A stretch of DNA of 64,000 bases from Amycolatopsis acidicola (GCF_007713735.2 NZ_VMNW02000044.1:1-64000), one strand, 5' to 3'. Counted from the stretch's first letter, positions 52,469 to 61,713 are shown. Notes: generated by a model from the letters alone, not told the origin. Made by a program: numbers and translations.

Positions 52469-52777
52469 TCAGCCGGCCGGGAAACCGCCGCCCTGGCCCC
52501 CGCCGGGGAAGCCGCCCTGACCGCCGCTGGGAAGACCGCCGTAGCCGCCCTGCTGACCGGTCCGGCCTCCGTTCTGGGATGGTTGAACGGAGGCCGGGCC
52601 GCTGCCGGTCGACGATGACCGGCCCGCCCACACCCCGCCGGCGAATCCCACGGCCACGAGCAGGACAGCGATCAGCAAGAGGGTGAGCTTGCCGACCGGC
52701 TTCCCCGCCCGCTCGATCTCGGCCGCGAGATCCTCACCGGAGACGGGTTCGGTGAGCAGCTCCTGGGTGTCGGTCAC
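52469..52777 (-). CDS. Small single-TM protein with Gly/Phe/Pro-rich tail
   Basis: A 102-residue protein: cytoplasmic 1-30, a transmembrane helix at 31-50 (LTLLLIAVLLVAVGFAGGVW) and an extracytoplasmic tail rich in Ser, Gln and Gly ending in GGFPGG-type repeats. The tail matches that of the HlyD-like adaptor in the same operon. I prefer the GTG at 52777 (AAGGAG 4 nt upstream, VTDTQELLTEP); an ATG 18 nt upstream overlaps the permease gene. Possibly an accessory subunit of the tripartite exporter (inference). Confidence 0.72.
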   Translation of the reverse strand: MTDTQELLTEPVSGEDLAAEIERAGKPVGKLTLLLIAVLLVAVGFAGGVWAGRSSSTGSGPASVQPSQNGGRTGQQGGYGGLPSGGQGGFPGGGQGGGFPAG

Positions 52778-52787
52778 ACGAGGCTCC

Positions 52788-53981
52788 TTATTCATGGCGC
52801 AGTGCGGCGATCGGGCGCAGCGAGGCGGCGCGGTTGGCGGGGTAGCTGCCGAAGAAGAGGCCGATCAGCACGGAAACGGCGAACGCGAGCACGATCGAGG
52901 AAGGCACCAGCACCGGGGTGATCCCGACGATGGTGAACCGGCTCCCGATCACCCCGGCCGCCACCCCGAGCACCCCGCCGAGCAGGGACAGCATCGTCGC
53001 CTCGGCGAGGAACTGGCCGAGGATCGCCCACCGCGGCGCGCCGAGCGCCTTGCGGATGCCGATCTCCCTGATCCGCTCGGTGACCGTCACCAGCATGATG
53101 TTGGTGACCCCGATTCCGCCCACCAGCAGGGAGATCCCGGCGACGGCCGCGAGCAGCACGGTGAAGGTGTCGTCGGTTTCGCTGCTGGCTTCGAGCAGCT
53201 GGGTGGCGCTGGAGATCTGGTAGTCGCGGTTGCTGGTGTCCTTGATGCCGTGCCGCGCGTCGAGGATCGCGTAGATCTCCGACTCCGCCAGCGAAACCTG
53301 CGGCGAGCGGACCACGATCTGGTTGATCGAGCCGTAGCCGGTGAGCGAGGCTTGCACGGACGAGAGCGGGGCGATGGCGGTGTCGTCGTTGTCGGACGAA
53401 CCGCTGGTGCCCTCGGATTTCAGCACCCCGACCACGGTGAACTGGATCCCGTCGAGCAGCACCTGTTTGCCGACCGCGGCGTTGGCGGTGCCGAAGATCC
53501 CTTCCGCGGCCGAAGAACCGAGCACGACGACCTTGCGCGCCACCGTGTTGTCCGAGTCGGTGAACAAGGATCCCTGGGAGAGCTCGTAGTTCTCCGTCTC
53601 GAAGTAGTCGGGATCCGTGCCCACCACCGAAACCGAATATGTGGTGCGCTCGTACGTCGCGGTCACCGAAGTGCTCGCGACGGGCGAAGCGGCTTCCACG
53701 TCGGGAGCGCCGACGGGGTCGACGATCGCCTCCGCGTCCTGCTTCGTCAGCGACGTGGTGACGCTGCCCATCGCCCCACCGCGGGACTGGCTGACCGTGA
53801 GCACGTTCGTGCCCAGCCCCTGGATGCTCTGCGAGACCGAGGCCGACGCCCCGTTGCCGACCGCGACGAGCAGGATCACCGCGCCCACACCGATCGTGAT
53901 GCCCAGCGTGGTGAGCGCCGAACGCATCTTGTTCGCGGAGAGGCCCGCCGCGGCGAACCGCAGCGTTTCGAGGAAATTCAC
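52788..53981 (-). CDS. MacB-like (FtsX-domain) ABC permease
   Basis: A 397-residue permease of the MacB/LolC type. An N-terminal membrane helix (about 18-42, LTTLGITIGVGAVILLVAVG) is followed by a large extracytoplasmic MacB_PCD domain (45-265) and three C-terminal helices around 275-300, 325-355 and 365-385 with LLVGGIGVTNIMLVTVTERI, REIGIRKALGAPR. GTG start at 53981 overlaps the ATPase gene by 4 nt. It works with that ATPase and the HlyD-like adaptor by mechanotransmission rather than classical transport (family knowledge). Confidence 0.92.
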   Translation of the reverse strand: MNFLETLRFAAAGLSANKMRSALTTLGITIGVGAVILLVAVGNGASASVSQSIQGLGTNVLTVSQSRGGAMGSVTTSLTKQDAEAIVDPVGAPDVEAASPVASTSVTATYERTTYSVSVVGTDPDYFETENYELSQGSLFTDSDNTVARKVVVLGSSAAEGIFGTANAAVGKQVLLDGIQFTVVGVLKSEGTSGSSDNDDTAIAPLSSVQASLTGYGSINQIVVRSPQVSLAESEIYAILDARHGIKDTSNRDYQISSATQLLEASSETDDTFTVLLAAVAGISLLVGGIGVTNIMLVTVTERIREIGIRKALGAPRWAILGQFLAEATMLSLLGGVLGVAAGVIGSRFTIVGITPVLVPSSIVLAFAVSVLIGLFFGSYPANRAASLRPIAALRHE

Positions 53982-54670
53982 GCCGGCACCAGCCGATCGT
54001 CCCCGACGATGCGCCCGTCGCTGAACCGCACCACGCGTCCGGCGTGCGCGGCCACCTCGTCCTCGTGCGTGATCACCACGATCGTCTTGCCCTGCGCGTG
54101 CAGGCGGTCGAACACCGCGAGCACCTCGGCGGTGCTGGCGTGGTCGAGGTTCCCGGTCGGTTCGTCCGCCAGCAGCAGCGCGGGCGCGGTGACGAGGGCA
54201 CGTGCCACCGCGACGCGCTGCTGCTGACCGCCGGAGAGTTCGTTGGGGCGGTGTCCGGCGCGGTCGGCGAGCCCGACCGTTTCCAGCGCCGCCATCGCGC
54301 GGGCCCGCCGCGTGCGCTTGCGCAGCCCGGCGTAGATCAGCGGAAGCTCCACATTGGACAGTGCCGTGGTCCGCCCGAGCAGGTTGAACGACTGGAAGAC
54401 GAAGCCGATCTTGCGGTTGCGCAGCAGGCAGAGCTGCCGCTCGTTGAGCGAACCGACGGCGAACCCGTCGAGGCGGTAGCTGCCCGCGGTGGGGGCGTCC
54501 AGGCAGCCGAGAATGTTCAGCATCGTCGACTTGCCGGAGCCGGACGCGCCCATGATCGCCACGTACTCGCCCGGTTCCACCGTGAGGCTGACGCCGCGCA
54601 GCGCGTGCACGGCGGTTTCCCCTTCGCCGTAGGACTTCCGCAGTCCGGAGACCTGCAGGACAGGGGTCAT
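53978..54670 (-). CDS. MacB/LolD-type ABC ATPase
   Basis: A 230-residue ATPase: Walker A GASGSGKST, signature LSGGQQQRVAVARAL, Walker B LLLADEPTGNLD, switch His in VVITHEDEVAAHAGR. This is the separate-ATPase version of MacB. It overlaps both neighbours by 4 nt, showing tight coupling in the order adaptor-ATPase-permease. Confidence 0.94.
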   Translation of the reverse strand: MTPVLQVSGLRKSYGEGETAVHALRGVSLTVEPGEYVAIMGASGSGKSTMLNILGCLDAPTAGSYRLDGFAVGSLNERQLCLLRNRKIGFVFQSFNLLGRTTALSNVELPLIYAGLRKRTRRARAMAALETVGLADRAGHRPNELSGGQQQRVAVARALVTAPALLLADEPTGNLDHASTAEVLAVFDRLHAQGKTIVVITHEDEVAAHAGRVVRFSDGRIVGDDRLVPA

Positions 54671-55845
54671 TGCCCGCCTCCGGCGCCGCCGCCGGGGAAG
54701 CCGCCGCTGCCGCCGCCAGGGAAACCGCCCTGGCCACCGCTGCGGTTGCCGGCGGTGTTGCTGCTCGTGCTCTGCGTGGAGGTCGCGGTGAGCACCACCT
54801 GGTCGCCCTGGCTGAGCCCGGACTTGATCTCCACGGTCGACTCGCCCTGCACCCCGAGTTCGACCCGCTTCTTCACCTGCTGCCCGTTCTGCTGCACGGT
54901 CACGGTGCTCGTGGTGCCGGTGGTCTGCACTGCCGCGGCGGGAACGGTGAGCACGTTGCTCGCCTCGGCGATGGTGATGACCACGCTCGCCGACTGGCCG
55001 GGGCGCAGGCCCTGGGCCACGTCGTTGAGGGTCAGGCTCGCGCCGTAGGAGGTGACGGAGTTGCTCGTCGTCGGCGTCAGATCGACGCTCGCCACAGTGG
55101 CCTTGATTTCCGTGTCCGGCAGCGCGTTCACGGTCACGGTCGCGGACTGGCCCGCTCGCACCTTGCTCACGTCGACCTCGGCGACGGAGGTCGTGACGAC
55201 CATGCTCGACATGTTGGTCAGCACGATGAACCCGCTGCTGCTACTGCTGGAACTGGTGTCGCTGGATCCGGACGCGGCGGAACCACTGCTGCTTCCGGTC
55301 TGCTGACCGACGGCGCCGTTGATCGCGGTGACCGTGCCGTCACCGGGCGCGGTCAGCACCGTCGCGTCGACGGCTTCCTGCGCCTGTTCCAGGGAAAGTT
55401 CGGCCTGATCGACCTTCGACTGCAACGAGGTCGTGCTCTCCGTCTGGCCGCCTTGCGCGCTGCTGCTGGAACTGGACTCCGCGTTGTCGAGGTTTTCTTC
55501 CGCCACATCGAGATTGCTCTGGGCGACCTTCAACTGCGCGTTGGCCTCCGTCGCATCCAGCGTCGCGAGCTTCTGGCCCTTCTTCACGACGTCGCCGACA
55601 GCGACCTTGATCGTGGCGACCTTGCCCGAAGTGCTGAAGTCGGCGTTCGCGGTGTAACTGCTCGCGACGGTGCCGGAGGCGGAAACCGTCTCCGTGACGT
55701 TCCCGAGGCTGACTGGTGTTGTGCGGGCCTGCGTGGAGCTCGCTTCTTCTGCTGCCGGGGCGAACCCCGCGTAGATCCCGTAACCCGCACCGACCAGCAA
55801 CAGTACGAGCCCGCCATTGATGATCCACGTTCGACGCCGTGTCAT
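54667..55845 (-). CDS. HlyD/MacA-like periplasmic adaptor protein
   Basis: A 392-residue membrane-fusion protein. A signal anchor (8-27) precedes the split lipoyl domain (VSLGNVTETVSASGTVASSY and later VLTAPGDGTVTAINGAVGQQ), a coiled-coil hairpin (about 95-150), and beta-barrel domains to about 355. The hairpin tip region and the 180-200 stretch are Ser-rich. The C-terminus is GGFPGGG-type repeats like the last gene of the operon. Gram-positive adaptors of this kind act with MacB-like ATPases to move peptides or sense cell-wall drugs. Confidence 0.9.
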   Translation of the reverse strand: MTRRRTWIINGGLVLLLVGAGYGIYAGFAPAAEEASSTQARTTPVSLGNVTETVSASGTVASSYTANADFSTSGKVATIKVAVGDVVKKGQKLATLDATEANAQLKVAQSNLDVAEENLDNAESSSSSSAQGGQTESTTSLQSKVDQAELSLEQAQEAVDATVLTAPGDGTVTAINGAVGQQTGSSSGSAASGSSDTSSSSSSSGFIVLTNMSSMVVTTSVAEVDVSKVRAGQSATVTVNALPDTEIKATVASVDLTPTTSNSVTSYGASLTLNDVAQGLRPGQSASVVITIAEASNVLTVPAAAVQTTGTTSTVTVQQNGQQVKKRVELGVQGESTVEIKSGLSQGDQVVLTATSTQSTSSNTAGNRSGGQGGFPGGGSGGFPGGGAGGGQ

Positions 55846-56003
55846 GCGGGAAAGATTCCGGCAGTTTCATAGGGGCCAGCTTTGGCCAACCTGTGTACTT
55901 GCTGTGGGTGTGTCCGGTTCATCGGGTGCGTCAATCCCGCATCCAGGGCTTTTCCCACCTAGAGTGGCGGGACAGTGTTCACGGGGAGTGCGAAGGCTGA
56001 GGT

Positions 56004-56618
56004 TTGACCGAGGACGGAAACGAGCGCGGGATCAACCTGTCGCTGCATGCGACCGTGGCCGATTGGGACGCGGTCCGGGCGGACTCCGTCCTTTTCGCCT
56101 CCATCACGGTCACCGAAAACGTCAATTGGAGCGACGCCGGAGCCGAACAGCAGATCCTCGCCGCGCAGCGCGCGGGGGTGCGCGCGGGCATCCGGCACTA
56201 CGCGCGCCCCGGAGCGCCGCACGACCAGGCAGAGCACTGCGTCCGGTTGGGTAAACAGCTCGGTGTGTTCGGCCCCGGCGCGCTGGCCCCGGCGCTGGAG
56301 GTGGAAGTGCCCGGCGTCGGCGATCGCTTCATCAAGGCGTGGATCAAGGCCGTGCGCCAGGCCGCCGGAATTCGCCGCGTGCTCGTCTACGCGCCGTACG
56401 AACACTGGCTGCACACCCTGCGCCCGGACAAGTGGGCCGACGCCGAAGTGGTGCTGTGGGTGAACCGGCACAACGGGATCCCGGGCAGGCCGGGCTGGTT
56501 CCACCCGCGGCTGGGCCTGCACCAGCACAACGCGGCGGACGACAAACCCGGCCTGGACGGACCGATCGGGTTCGATTCACTCGTCTACCCGTTCACCATG
56601 GGCGACGTGGTGCTCTAA
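56004..56618 (+). CDS. GH25 (lysozyme)-like domain protein
   Basis: A 204-residue protein with a glycoside hydrolase 25-type TIM-barrel look: INLSLHATVADWDAVRADSV, FASITVTENVNWSD, AGVRAGIRHYARPG, ALAPALEVEVPGV and AEVVLWVNRHNGIPG follow the GH25 strand order. The usual catalytic DxE appears as Glu-Val-Glu, so activity is uncertain. No signal peptide is seen. TTG start at 56004, with AAGG 8-11 nt upstream. It overlaps the convergent DUF4185 gene by 4 nt. Confidence 0.7.
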   Translation: MTEDGNERGINLSLHATVADWDAVRADSVLFASITVTENVNWSDAGAEQQILAAQRAGVRAGIRHYARPGAPHDQAEHCVRLGKQLGVFGPGALAPALEVEVPGVGDRFIKAWIKAVRQAAGIRRVLVYAPYEHWLHTLRPDKWADAEVVLWVNRHNGIPGRPGWFHPRLGLHQHNAADDKPGLDGPIGFDSLVYPFTMGDVVL

Positions 56619-57595
56619 AGATTCAGCCTCGTGCGCATGAGGAAGACGTTGTACGGACCCCACTGCGACATGAGGTAGTAGATGTCCGGGCCGTCGAGCG
56701 CCCACGGGTGCAGATAACCGCCGTACAGACCGGGAAACTCCCTGCCGGGCACGGCGATGTGGCCGGGAGACCACGGTCCGTCGATGTTGTCCGCGGTGTG
56801 CAGCAGGATCGCGCCGCCCGGGTCGTCGAGGTGCAGGGCGAGCCACTTGCCGAGATACGTGTTGTACGCGACGGACAACTCGCCGACGGGGCCGCGAAGC
56901 ACGGGCGTGGCGGCGAATTCGTCCGGCGACCAACCGCTTTCGGTGCGGTATTCGTATGCGGAGGCGTCCAGCATCCGGCCGATCGGCGCGCGGGCCAGAT
57001 AGGCGTCACCGTGTCGTCCGTTCGTGGTACCGAAAAGATAGGCGTACTCACCCTCGCGGGCGAGCGCGGCCATCTGGAACGGATCGTCGCGCTCGGCGCG
57101 GTTGATCCAGCGCGCTCCCCACGGTTTCTCCCACGTGACCCCGCCGTCGCCGGAAACCGCGAGACCGGAGTAGTTCGTGTGCCAGTAGCCGGGCGGCCCC
57201 CATTCGCGGACGGACATGTAGTGCACGTACTGCACGCCGTCGATCGCGAGGCCGGAGTTGGGGATCACGGTGACCTCGTCGCGCCTTTCGTCGCGCTCGA
57301 TCACCTGGCCTGCCTTGCCGTCTTCGCGCGGCACGAAGGTTTCGAGTTCGAGTCCCTTGTCCAGGTCCCGGGTGGTGGAGAAGCCGAGGACGTTGCACCG
57401 CCAGTCCGCGCTGTTCGGCCCGCCGCCGTCACCGCCCCAGCCTTCGCCGAAGGTGTCTCCGAAGAGGACGAACACCCGGCCGTCGCCCCCGTCCCACAGG
57501 ATGCCGAGATCGGTCCCGTGCACGGCGAACCGCTGGTCGGTCCGGTTTTCCGAGTCCGCGCCGGTCACCTTGGCGATCAGTTCCGTTTCGAGCAT
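56615..57595 (-). CDS. DUF4185 domain-containing protein
   Basis: A 326-residue protein resembling DUF4185 proteins, which have a five-bladed propeller related to glycoside hydrolases. Blades are visible as repeated DGRVFVLFGDTFGEG, VQYVHYMSVREWGPPGYW, YAYLFGTTNGRHGDAYLARA, ELSVAYNTYLGKWLALHLD and LYGGYLHPWALDGPDIYYL. No signal peptide. In mycobacteria and relatives such domains attach to wall-active enzymes or act on arabinan (recent family knowledge, not shown here). The pairing with a GH25-like gene supports polysaccharide work. Confidence 0.78.
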   Translation of the reverse strand: MLETELIAKVTGADSENRTDQRFAVHGTDLGILWDGGDGRVFVLFGDTFGEGWGGDGGGPNSADWRCNVLGFSTTRDLDKGLELETFVPREDGKAGQVIERDERRDEVTVIPNSGLAIDGVQYVHYMSVREWGPPGYWHTNYSGLAVSGDGGVTWEKPWGARWINRAERDDPFQMAALAREGEYAYLFGTTNGRHGDAYLARAPIGRMLDASAYEYRTESGWSPDEFAATPVLRGPVGELSVAYNTYLGKWLALHLDDPGGAILLHTADNIDGPWSPGHIAVPGREFPGLYGGYLHPWALDGPDIYYLMSQWGPYNVFLMRTRLNL

Positions 57596-57636
57596 GGCCC
57601 CATGGTGAAGCCCAGACCGCCCGGCTGCGACCTGAG

Positions 57637-58293
57637 TCAGTCTCGCCAGGAGTATTCGTGTTCCGGCCTCCCCGTCGCGCCGTAGCGCAGGCGCATCTCC
57701 ACCGTGCCCGCCTCCGCCAGCGCGGTGAGGTAGCGCTGCGCCGTCGCCCGCGCGACACCCAGCTCCCCGGCGACCTCAGCCGCGGAAAGCGGGCGCGCCG
57801 CCTGGCGCAGCTGATCGGCCACCAGCCGGGCTGTCGCGCTCGACTGCCCCTTCGCCGCCGCGGCCCGGTCCTGCTCGTGCGGCAGGCGAAACGCGCGATC
57901 GACATCCTCCTGCGCGAGGTTCCGCTCCTCGGCGAGGAACTGCCGGTACCGGGCATAAGCGCTCAGCCGCTCGGCGAACTGCCGCGTGGTGAACGGCTTG
58001 ATCAGGTAGTTCACCGCCCCGGCCCGCAGCGCCGCGCGGATCGAGCGCGTGTCCGTCGCCGCCGACAGGATGATCGCGTCGGTCTGCAGTTCCGCCAGCA
58101 GCGCGAGACCGGATTCGTCCGGCAGATAGACGTCAAGCAGCACCAAATCCGGCGCCAGCTCACGCACCCTGGCACGCGCCTCGACAGCGGTGTGCGCCGT
58201 GCCCACCACAGCGAAACCCGGCACCTCCTCGACGAAACCCGCATGCACACCGGCGACCCGGAAATCGTCATCCACGATCAGCGTCCGAATCAC
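57637..58293 (-). CDS. CitB/DcuR-family response regulator
   Basis: A 218-residue regulator. The receiver domain (1-118) has the acidic pocket VDDD (7-10), phospho-acceptor Asp54 (LVLLDVYLPDESG), and Lys in NYLIKPF. The C-terminal HTH (165-205, PLSAAEVAGELGVARATAQR) is the DcuR/CitB type. GTG start overlaps the kinase stop by 4 nt. It probably controls the divergent ABC importer through the direct repeats at 59933-59972. Confidence 0.9.
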   Translation of the reverse strand: MIRTLIVDDDFRVAGVHAGFVEEVPGFAVVGTAHTAVEARARVRELAPDLVLLDVYLPDESGLALLAELQTDAIILSAATDTRSIRAALRAGAVNYLIKPFTTRQFAERLSAYARYRQFLAEERNLAQEDVDRAFRLPHEQDRAAAAKGQSSATARLVADQLRQAARPLSAAEVAGELGVARATAQRYLTALAEAGTVEMRLRYGATGRPEHEYSWRD

Positions 58294-59885
58294 GAGACCC
58301 CCTCCAGCAACTCCGGCAGCGCGGCCACGAACAGCGCGCCCTGCTCCTCCCCGCCGGCGTCGGCCAGCCACACGTTCCCGCCCCGCGCCGTCGCCGCCTG
58401 GCGCGCCAACGCGAGGCCGAGCCCGTGCCCCGGCGACAGCTTCGTCGATACCCCTTCGTCGAACAAATCGTCCCCCACCTCGGCCGATATCCCGGCACCA
58501 CTGTCCACAACGGACACGTGCAGCGTGGTGCCTTCCGCCAGCAGCGCCACCTCCACCCAGGCCGGGCGCCTCGCCCCCATCCTCGCCGCGTGCACGGCGT
58601 TGTCCACCAGGTTCCCGAGCACCGTGTTCGCCGCGATCGGGTCCGTCACCGCCGTCGGCACCCACGAGTCGTCCGACAACGTCAGCCGCACGCCCTTTTC
58701 CTGCGCCTGTTCGATTTTCGCGGCCAGCAACGCCTGCAGGTACGGATCGCGCACGGACTCGCCCACCACGCCCGAGCTGCCGATGGACGTGTCGGTCAGG
58801 GTCTGCAGGTACTCGATCGCCTCGCCGTTGTGTCCCAGCTGCAGCAGCCCGGACAGCGTGTGCAGCCGGTTGCTGAACTCGTGCCGCTGCGCACGCAGAC
58901 CGTCCGAAAGGGACCGAACCGCGTCGAGTTCCCTGGTCAGGGCATCGAGATCCGTGCGGTCACGGAAAGTCAGCACCGTGCCGAGGTCCCGCTCGTCCCT
59001 CGTCACCGCGCGCGAGTTCACCACCAGCACGCGGTTCCCGGCCACGGCGAGCAGGTTGTCCACCGGCTGCCGTTCCGCCACGGCCCTGTCGAGCCGCGGC
59101 GAAAGGTCCAATTCGGACACTTGCGCGCCCACCGGCAACGGCTTGCCCAGCAATCGTTCCGCCTCGTCGTTGCGCGCCGAAACGCGGCCCCGCGCGTCGA
59201 TGGCCAGCATCCCTTCGCCGATCCCGTGCAGCACCGCCTCGCGTTCGTACAACAACTCCGTCAGCTCGCGCGGCTCCAGCCCGTGCGTCAGCCTGTTCAA
59301 CCTCCTGGTCAGCAACGCGGACGCGCCGACGCCCAGCGCGAGCGCGCCGGCCGCGAAAGCCATGCTGATCAACAACAATCGCACGAGCTCGTCCACCGGC
59401 GCGCCGATCTCGAAGCCCACGCTCACCTCGCCGACCACCCGGTCCCCCGACCACACCGGAGTCTTGCTGCGCACCGAAAGCCCGAGCGTGCCCGCCTGCA
59501 CCGAGCTCACCACTTCCTTGCCCGCCAAGGCTTCCGACGCGTCCGTGCTCACGAGCTTGCCGATCTGCGCCGGATCGGGATGCGCCAGCCGGATCCCGTT
59601 GTCGTCGGTGATCACCACGAACAGCGCGTCCGCGCGCCGCGTGACCTCCTGCACGCGCTGTTCGAGTTCACCACCCGGCCGCCGGGCGGCGACGTCCTGC
59701 ACCACCACCGGATCCACCGCCACCGAGCGCGCGATGGCCAGCGCGCGCTCGCCGTACTGGTCGCGCAGCGTGCCCCACAACAGCCAGCCGACCAACGCGA
59801 AGCCCACGACGAGCAGCAGGAGCACCACGCCGATCTGCAGGATCAGGATCTGGCGGGAGAACCGCATCCGGCGGAAGTCGAGCAT
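58290..59885 (-). CDS. CitA/DcuS-type sensor histidine kinase
   Basis: A 531-residue membrane kinase. Two transmembrane helices (about 13-36 and 174-197) flank an extracytoplasmic PASp (CitA-like) sensor domain. A cytoplasmic PAS follows (220-300), then the H-box QRHEFSNRLHTLSGLLQLG with phospho-acceptor His335, the N-box NTVLGNLVDNAVHAA and GHGLGLALARQAATARGG. This class senses small carboxylates such as citrate or C4-dicarboxylates. ATG at 59885. Operon kinase-regulator, divergent from the ABC importer. Confidence 0.92.
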   Translation of the reverse strand: MLDFRRMRFSRQILILQIGVVLLLLVVGFALVGWLLWGTLRDQYGERALAIARSVAVDPVVVQDVAARRPGGELEQRVQEVTRRADALFVVITDDNGIRLAHPDPAQIGKLVSTDASEALAGKEVVSSVQAGTLGLSVRSKTPVWSGDRVVGEVSVGFEIGAPVDELVRLLLISMAFAAGALALGVGASALLTRRLNRLTHGLEPRELTELLYEREAVLHGIGEGMLAIDARGRVSARNDEAERLLGKPLPVGAQVSELDLSPRLDRAVAERQPVDNLLAVAGNRVLVVNSRAVTRDERDLGTVLTFRDRTDLDALTRELDAVRSLSDGLRAQRHEFSNRLHTLSGLLQLGHNGEAIEYLQTLTDTSIGSSGVVGESVRDPYLQALLAAKIEQAQEKGVRLTLSDDSWVPTAVTDPIAANTVLGNLVDNAVHAARMGARRPAWVEVALLAEGTTLHVSVVDSGAGISAEVGDDLFDEGVSTKLSPGHGLGLALARQAATARGGNVWLADAGGEEQGALFVAALPELLEGVS

Positions 59886-59932
59886 GGTGCAAGACCATAC
59901 GCGCTGGTCAGACTCGTGCACAAAATGCGCGA

Positions 59933-59972
59933 AACGCGGACAACGCGCAGTGCGCACGCGTAACGCGGACAA
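59933..59972. promoter_or_regulatory. Direct repeats in kinase/ABC divergent promoter region
   Basis: AACGCGGACAA occurs at 59933-59943 and again at 59962-59972, 29 bp apart (about three helical turns). They lie midway between the divergent kinase and ABC genes, as expected for a response-regulator box controlling both. Confidence 0.55.
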
Positions 59973-60043
59973 GCTTCACCGCGGCCTCACCCGCTCCTAC
60001 GGTTCAGCCAACGATGCGAGCCCCGTGACGAAGGAGTCACCCG

Positions 60044-60850
60044 ATGGCCCCACCACTGATCGAACTGATCGGTGCCACCAAAAGGTTCCCGAGCGGGAAC
60101 GGTTCGGTGCACACCGCGGTCCGCGATCTCTCCCTCACCGTGTCCCCCGGCGAGTTCGTCGCTGTCGTCGGTCCCACCGGCTGCGGCAAATCCACCGCGC
60201 TTTCCCTGGTTTCCGGCCTGCAGCCCGCTTCCGCGGGCGAGGTCCGGGTGCACGGTGAGCCGGTGAAAGGGATCCCGGACGGCGTCGGCTACATGTTCCA
60301 GAACGACGCGGTGATGCCGTGGCGTTCGGTGCTGGACAACGTCGCCTCCGGCCCGCGCTTCCGCGGCGCGCGCAAGTCCGAAGCGCGCAGGCAGGCGGCC
60401 GACTGGATCGAGCGCGTCGGACTGGCCGGCTTCGAAAAGTACTACCCGCACCAGCTTTCCGGCGGGATGCGCAAACGCGTCGCGCTCGCGCAGACACTCG
60501 TGACCAGCCCGCGGATCCTGTTGATGGACGAGCCGTTCTCCGCGCTCGACGTGCAGACCCGCGCGCTCATGCAGGACGAGCTCCTGCGCCTGTGGTCGGG
60601 CAGTGATGCCGCGGTCATCTTCGTGACGCACGACCTCGACGAGGCCATCGCCTTGGCGGACAAGGTGATCGTGATGACCGCCAGCCCGGCGACCGTCAAG
60701 GACGTGTTCGAGGTACCGCTCGAACGCCCGCGCAAGGTGGAGGAACTGCGGCTGACCGAGAGCTTCCTTCGCATCTACCGCGAGGTCTGGGAGTCGCTGC
60801 GTACCGAGGTGGACAAGGCCCGTGAAAGGGGTGCTTCCCGTGTCGCTTGA
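60044..60850 (+). CDS. ABC importer ATPase (SsuB/TauB/NrtD type)
   Basis: A 268-residue ATPase: Walker A GPTGCGKST, Q-loop YMFQNDAVMPWRSVLDN (the MPW after the Q-loop is typical of the nitrate/sulfonate/taurine group), signature LSGGMRKRVALAQTL, Walker B LLMDEPFSALD, switch His FVTHDLDEAIALADK. ATG preceded by AAGGAG. It overlaps the permease gene. Confidence 0.94.
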   Translation: MAPPLIELIGATKRFPSGNGSVHTAVRDLSLTVSPGEFVAVVGPTGCGKSTALSLVSGLQPASAGEVRVHGEPVKGIPDGVGYMFQNDAVMPWRSVLDNVASGPRFRGARKSEARRQAADWIERVGLAGFEKYYPHQLSGGMRKRVALAQTLVTSPRILLMDEPFSALDVQTRALMQDELLRLWSGSDAAVIFVTHDLDEAIALADKVIVMTASPATVKDVFEVPLERPRKVEELRLTESFLRIYREVWESLRTEVDKARERGASRVA

Positions 60851-61712
60851 TCTGGCCGCCGAGTTCCGGACCTTCGAGTCCGAAAAGGACATCCTCGACC
60901 GGCAGCGGAAGAACGACCGCCGCCGCAAGCTCAACATCTGGTTGCTGCGACTGGGAATCCTGGTCGTCTGGCTGGGCAGCTGGGAGATCACCGCCACCTA
61001 CTGGATCGACCCGTTCTTCTACTCGAAGCCGTCGAAGATCGCCGAACGGCTCGGCGAATGGTTCACCGTGGGCACCGACTTCGGGCCGATCTGGTACCAG
61101 ATCTGGGTCACGGTCGAGGAAGCACTGCTGGGTCTGGTACTCGGCGTCGTCGCGGGCGTGCTCGTCGGCGTGCTGCTCGGCCGCAGCCGGTACCTGGCCG
61201 ACGTGCTCGCGCCGTTCGTCAAGGGCGCCAACGCCTTGCCGCGCATCGTGCTGGCCGCGTTGTTCTTCCTGTGGTTCGGCATCGGCCTGTCGTCGAAGGT
61301 CGCGACGGCGTTCATCCTGGTGTTCTTCGCGGTGTTCTTCAACGCCATCGCCGGCGCCCGCGAAGTGGACCGCAACGTGATCGACAACGCGCGGATCCTC
61401 GGCGCCAGCCGATGGCAGGTGCTCACGGCGATCGTGTTGCCCAGCGCCACTTCCTGGATCCTGTCGTCCCTGCACACCGCACTCGGCTTCGCGCTGATCG
61501 GCGCCGTGGTCGGCGAGTACACCGGCGCGCAGGCCGGTCTCGGGTTCCTGATCTCCAACGCGCAGGGCACCTTCGACGCGGCGGGCATCTACGCCGGGAT
61601 GATCATCATCACCGTCGTCGCGCTGGCCGCGGAGTTCCTCATCGGACAGGCGGAAAACCGGCTCCTGCGCTGGCGGCCCGCACCCGGCGGCACGGCGGCG
61701 AGCGGGATCTGA
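60840..61712 (+). CDS. ABC importer permease (SsuC/TauC type)
   Basis: A 290-residue permease with about six membrane helices from LNIWLLRLGILVVWLGSWEI onward. The EAA cytoplasmic loop is DNARILGASRWQVLTAIVLP. The GTG at 60840 has AAAGGGG 7 nt upstream and starts inside the ATPase gene; an in-frame GTG 18 nt earlier is possible. The next gene, encoding the binding protein, starts 1 nt after its stop. Confidence 0.93.
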   Translation: MSLDLAAEFRTFESEKDILDRQRKNDRRRKLNIWLLRLGILVVWLGSWEITATYWIDPFFYSKPSKIAERLGEWFTVGTDFGPIWYQIWVTVEEALLGLVLGVVAGVLVGVLLGRSRYLADVLAPFVKGANALPRIVLAALFFLWFGIGLSSKVATAFILVFFAVFFNAIAGAREVDRNVIDNARILGASRWQVLTAIVLPSATSWILSSLHTALGFALIGAVVGEYTGAQAGLGFLISNAQGTFDAAGIYAGMIIITVVALAAEFLIGQAENRLLRWRPAPGGTAASGI

Positions 61713-61713
61713 C

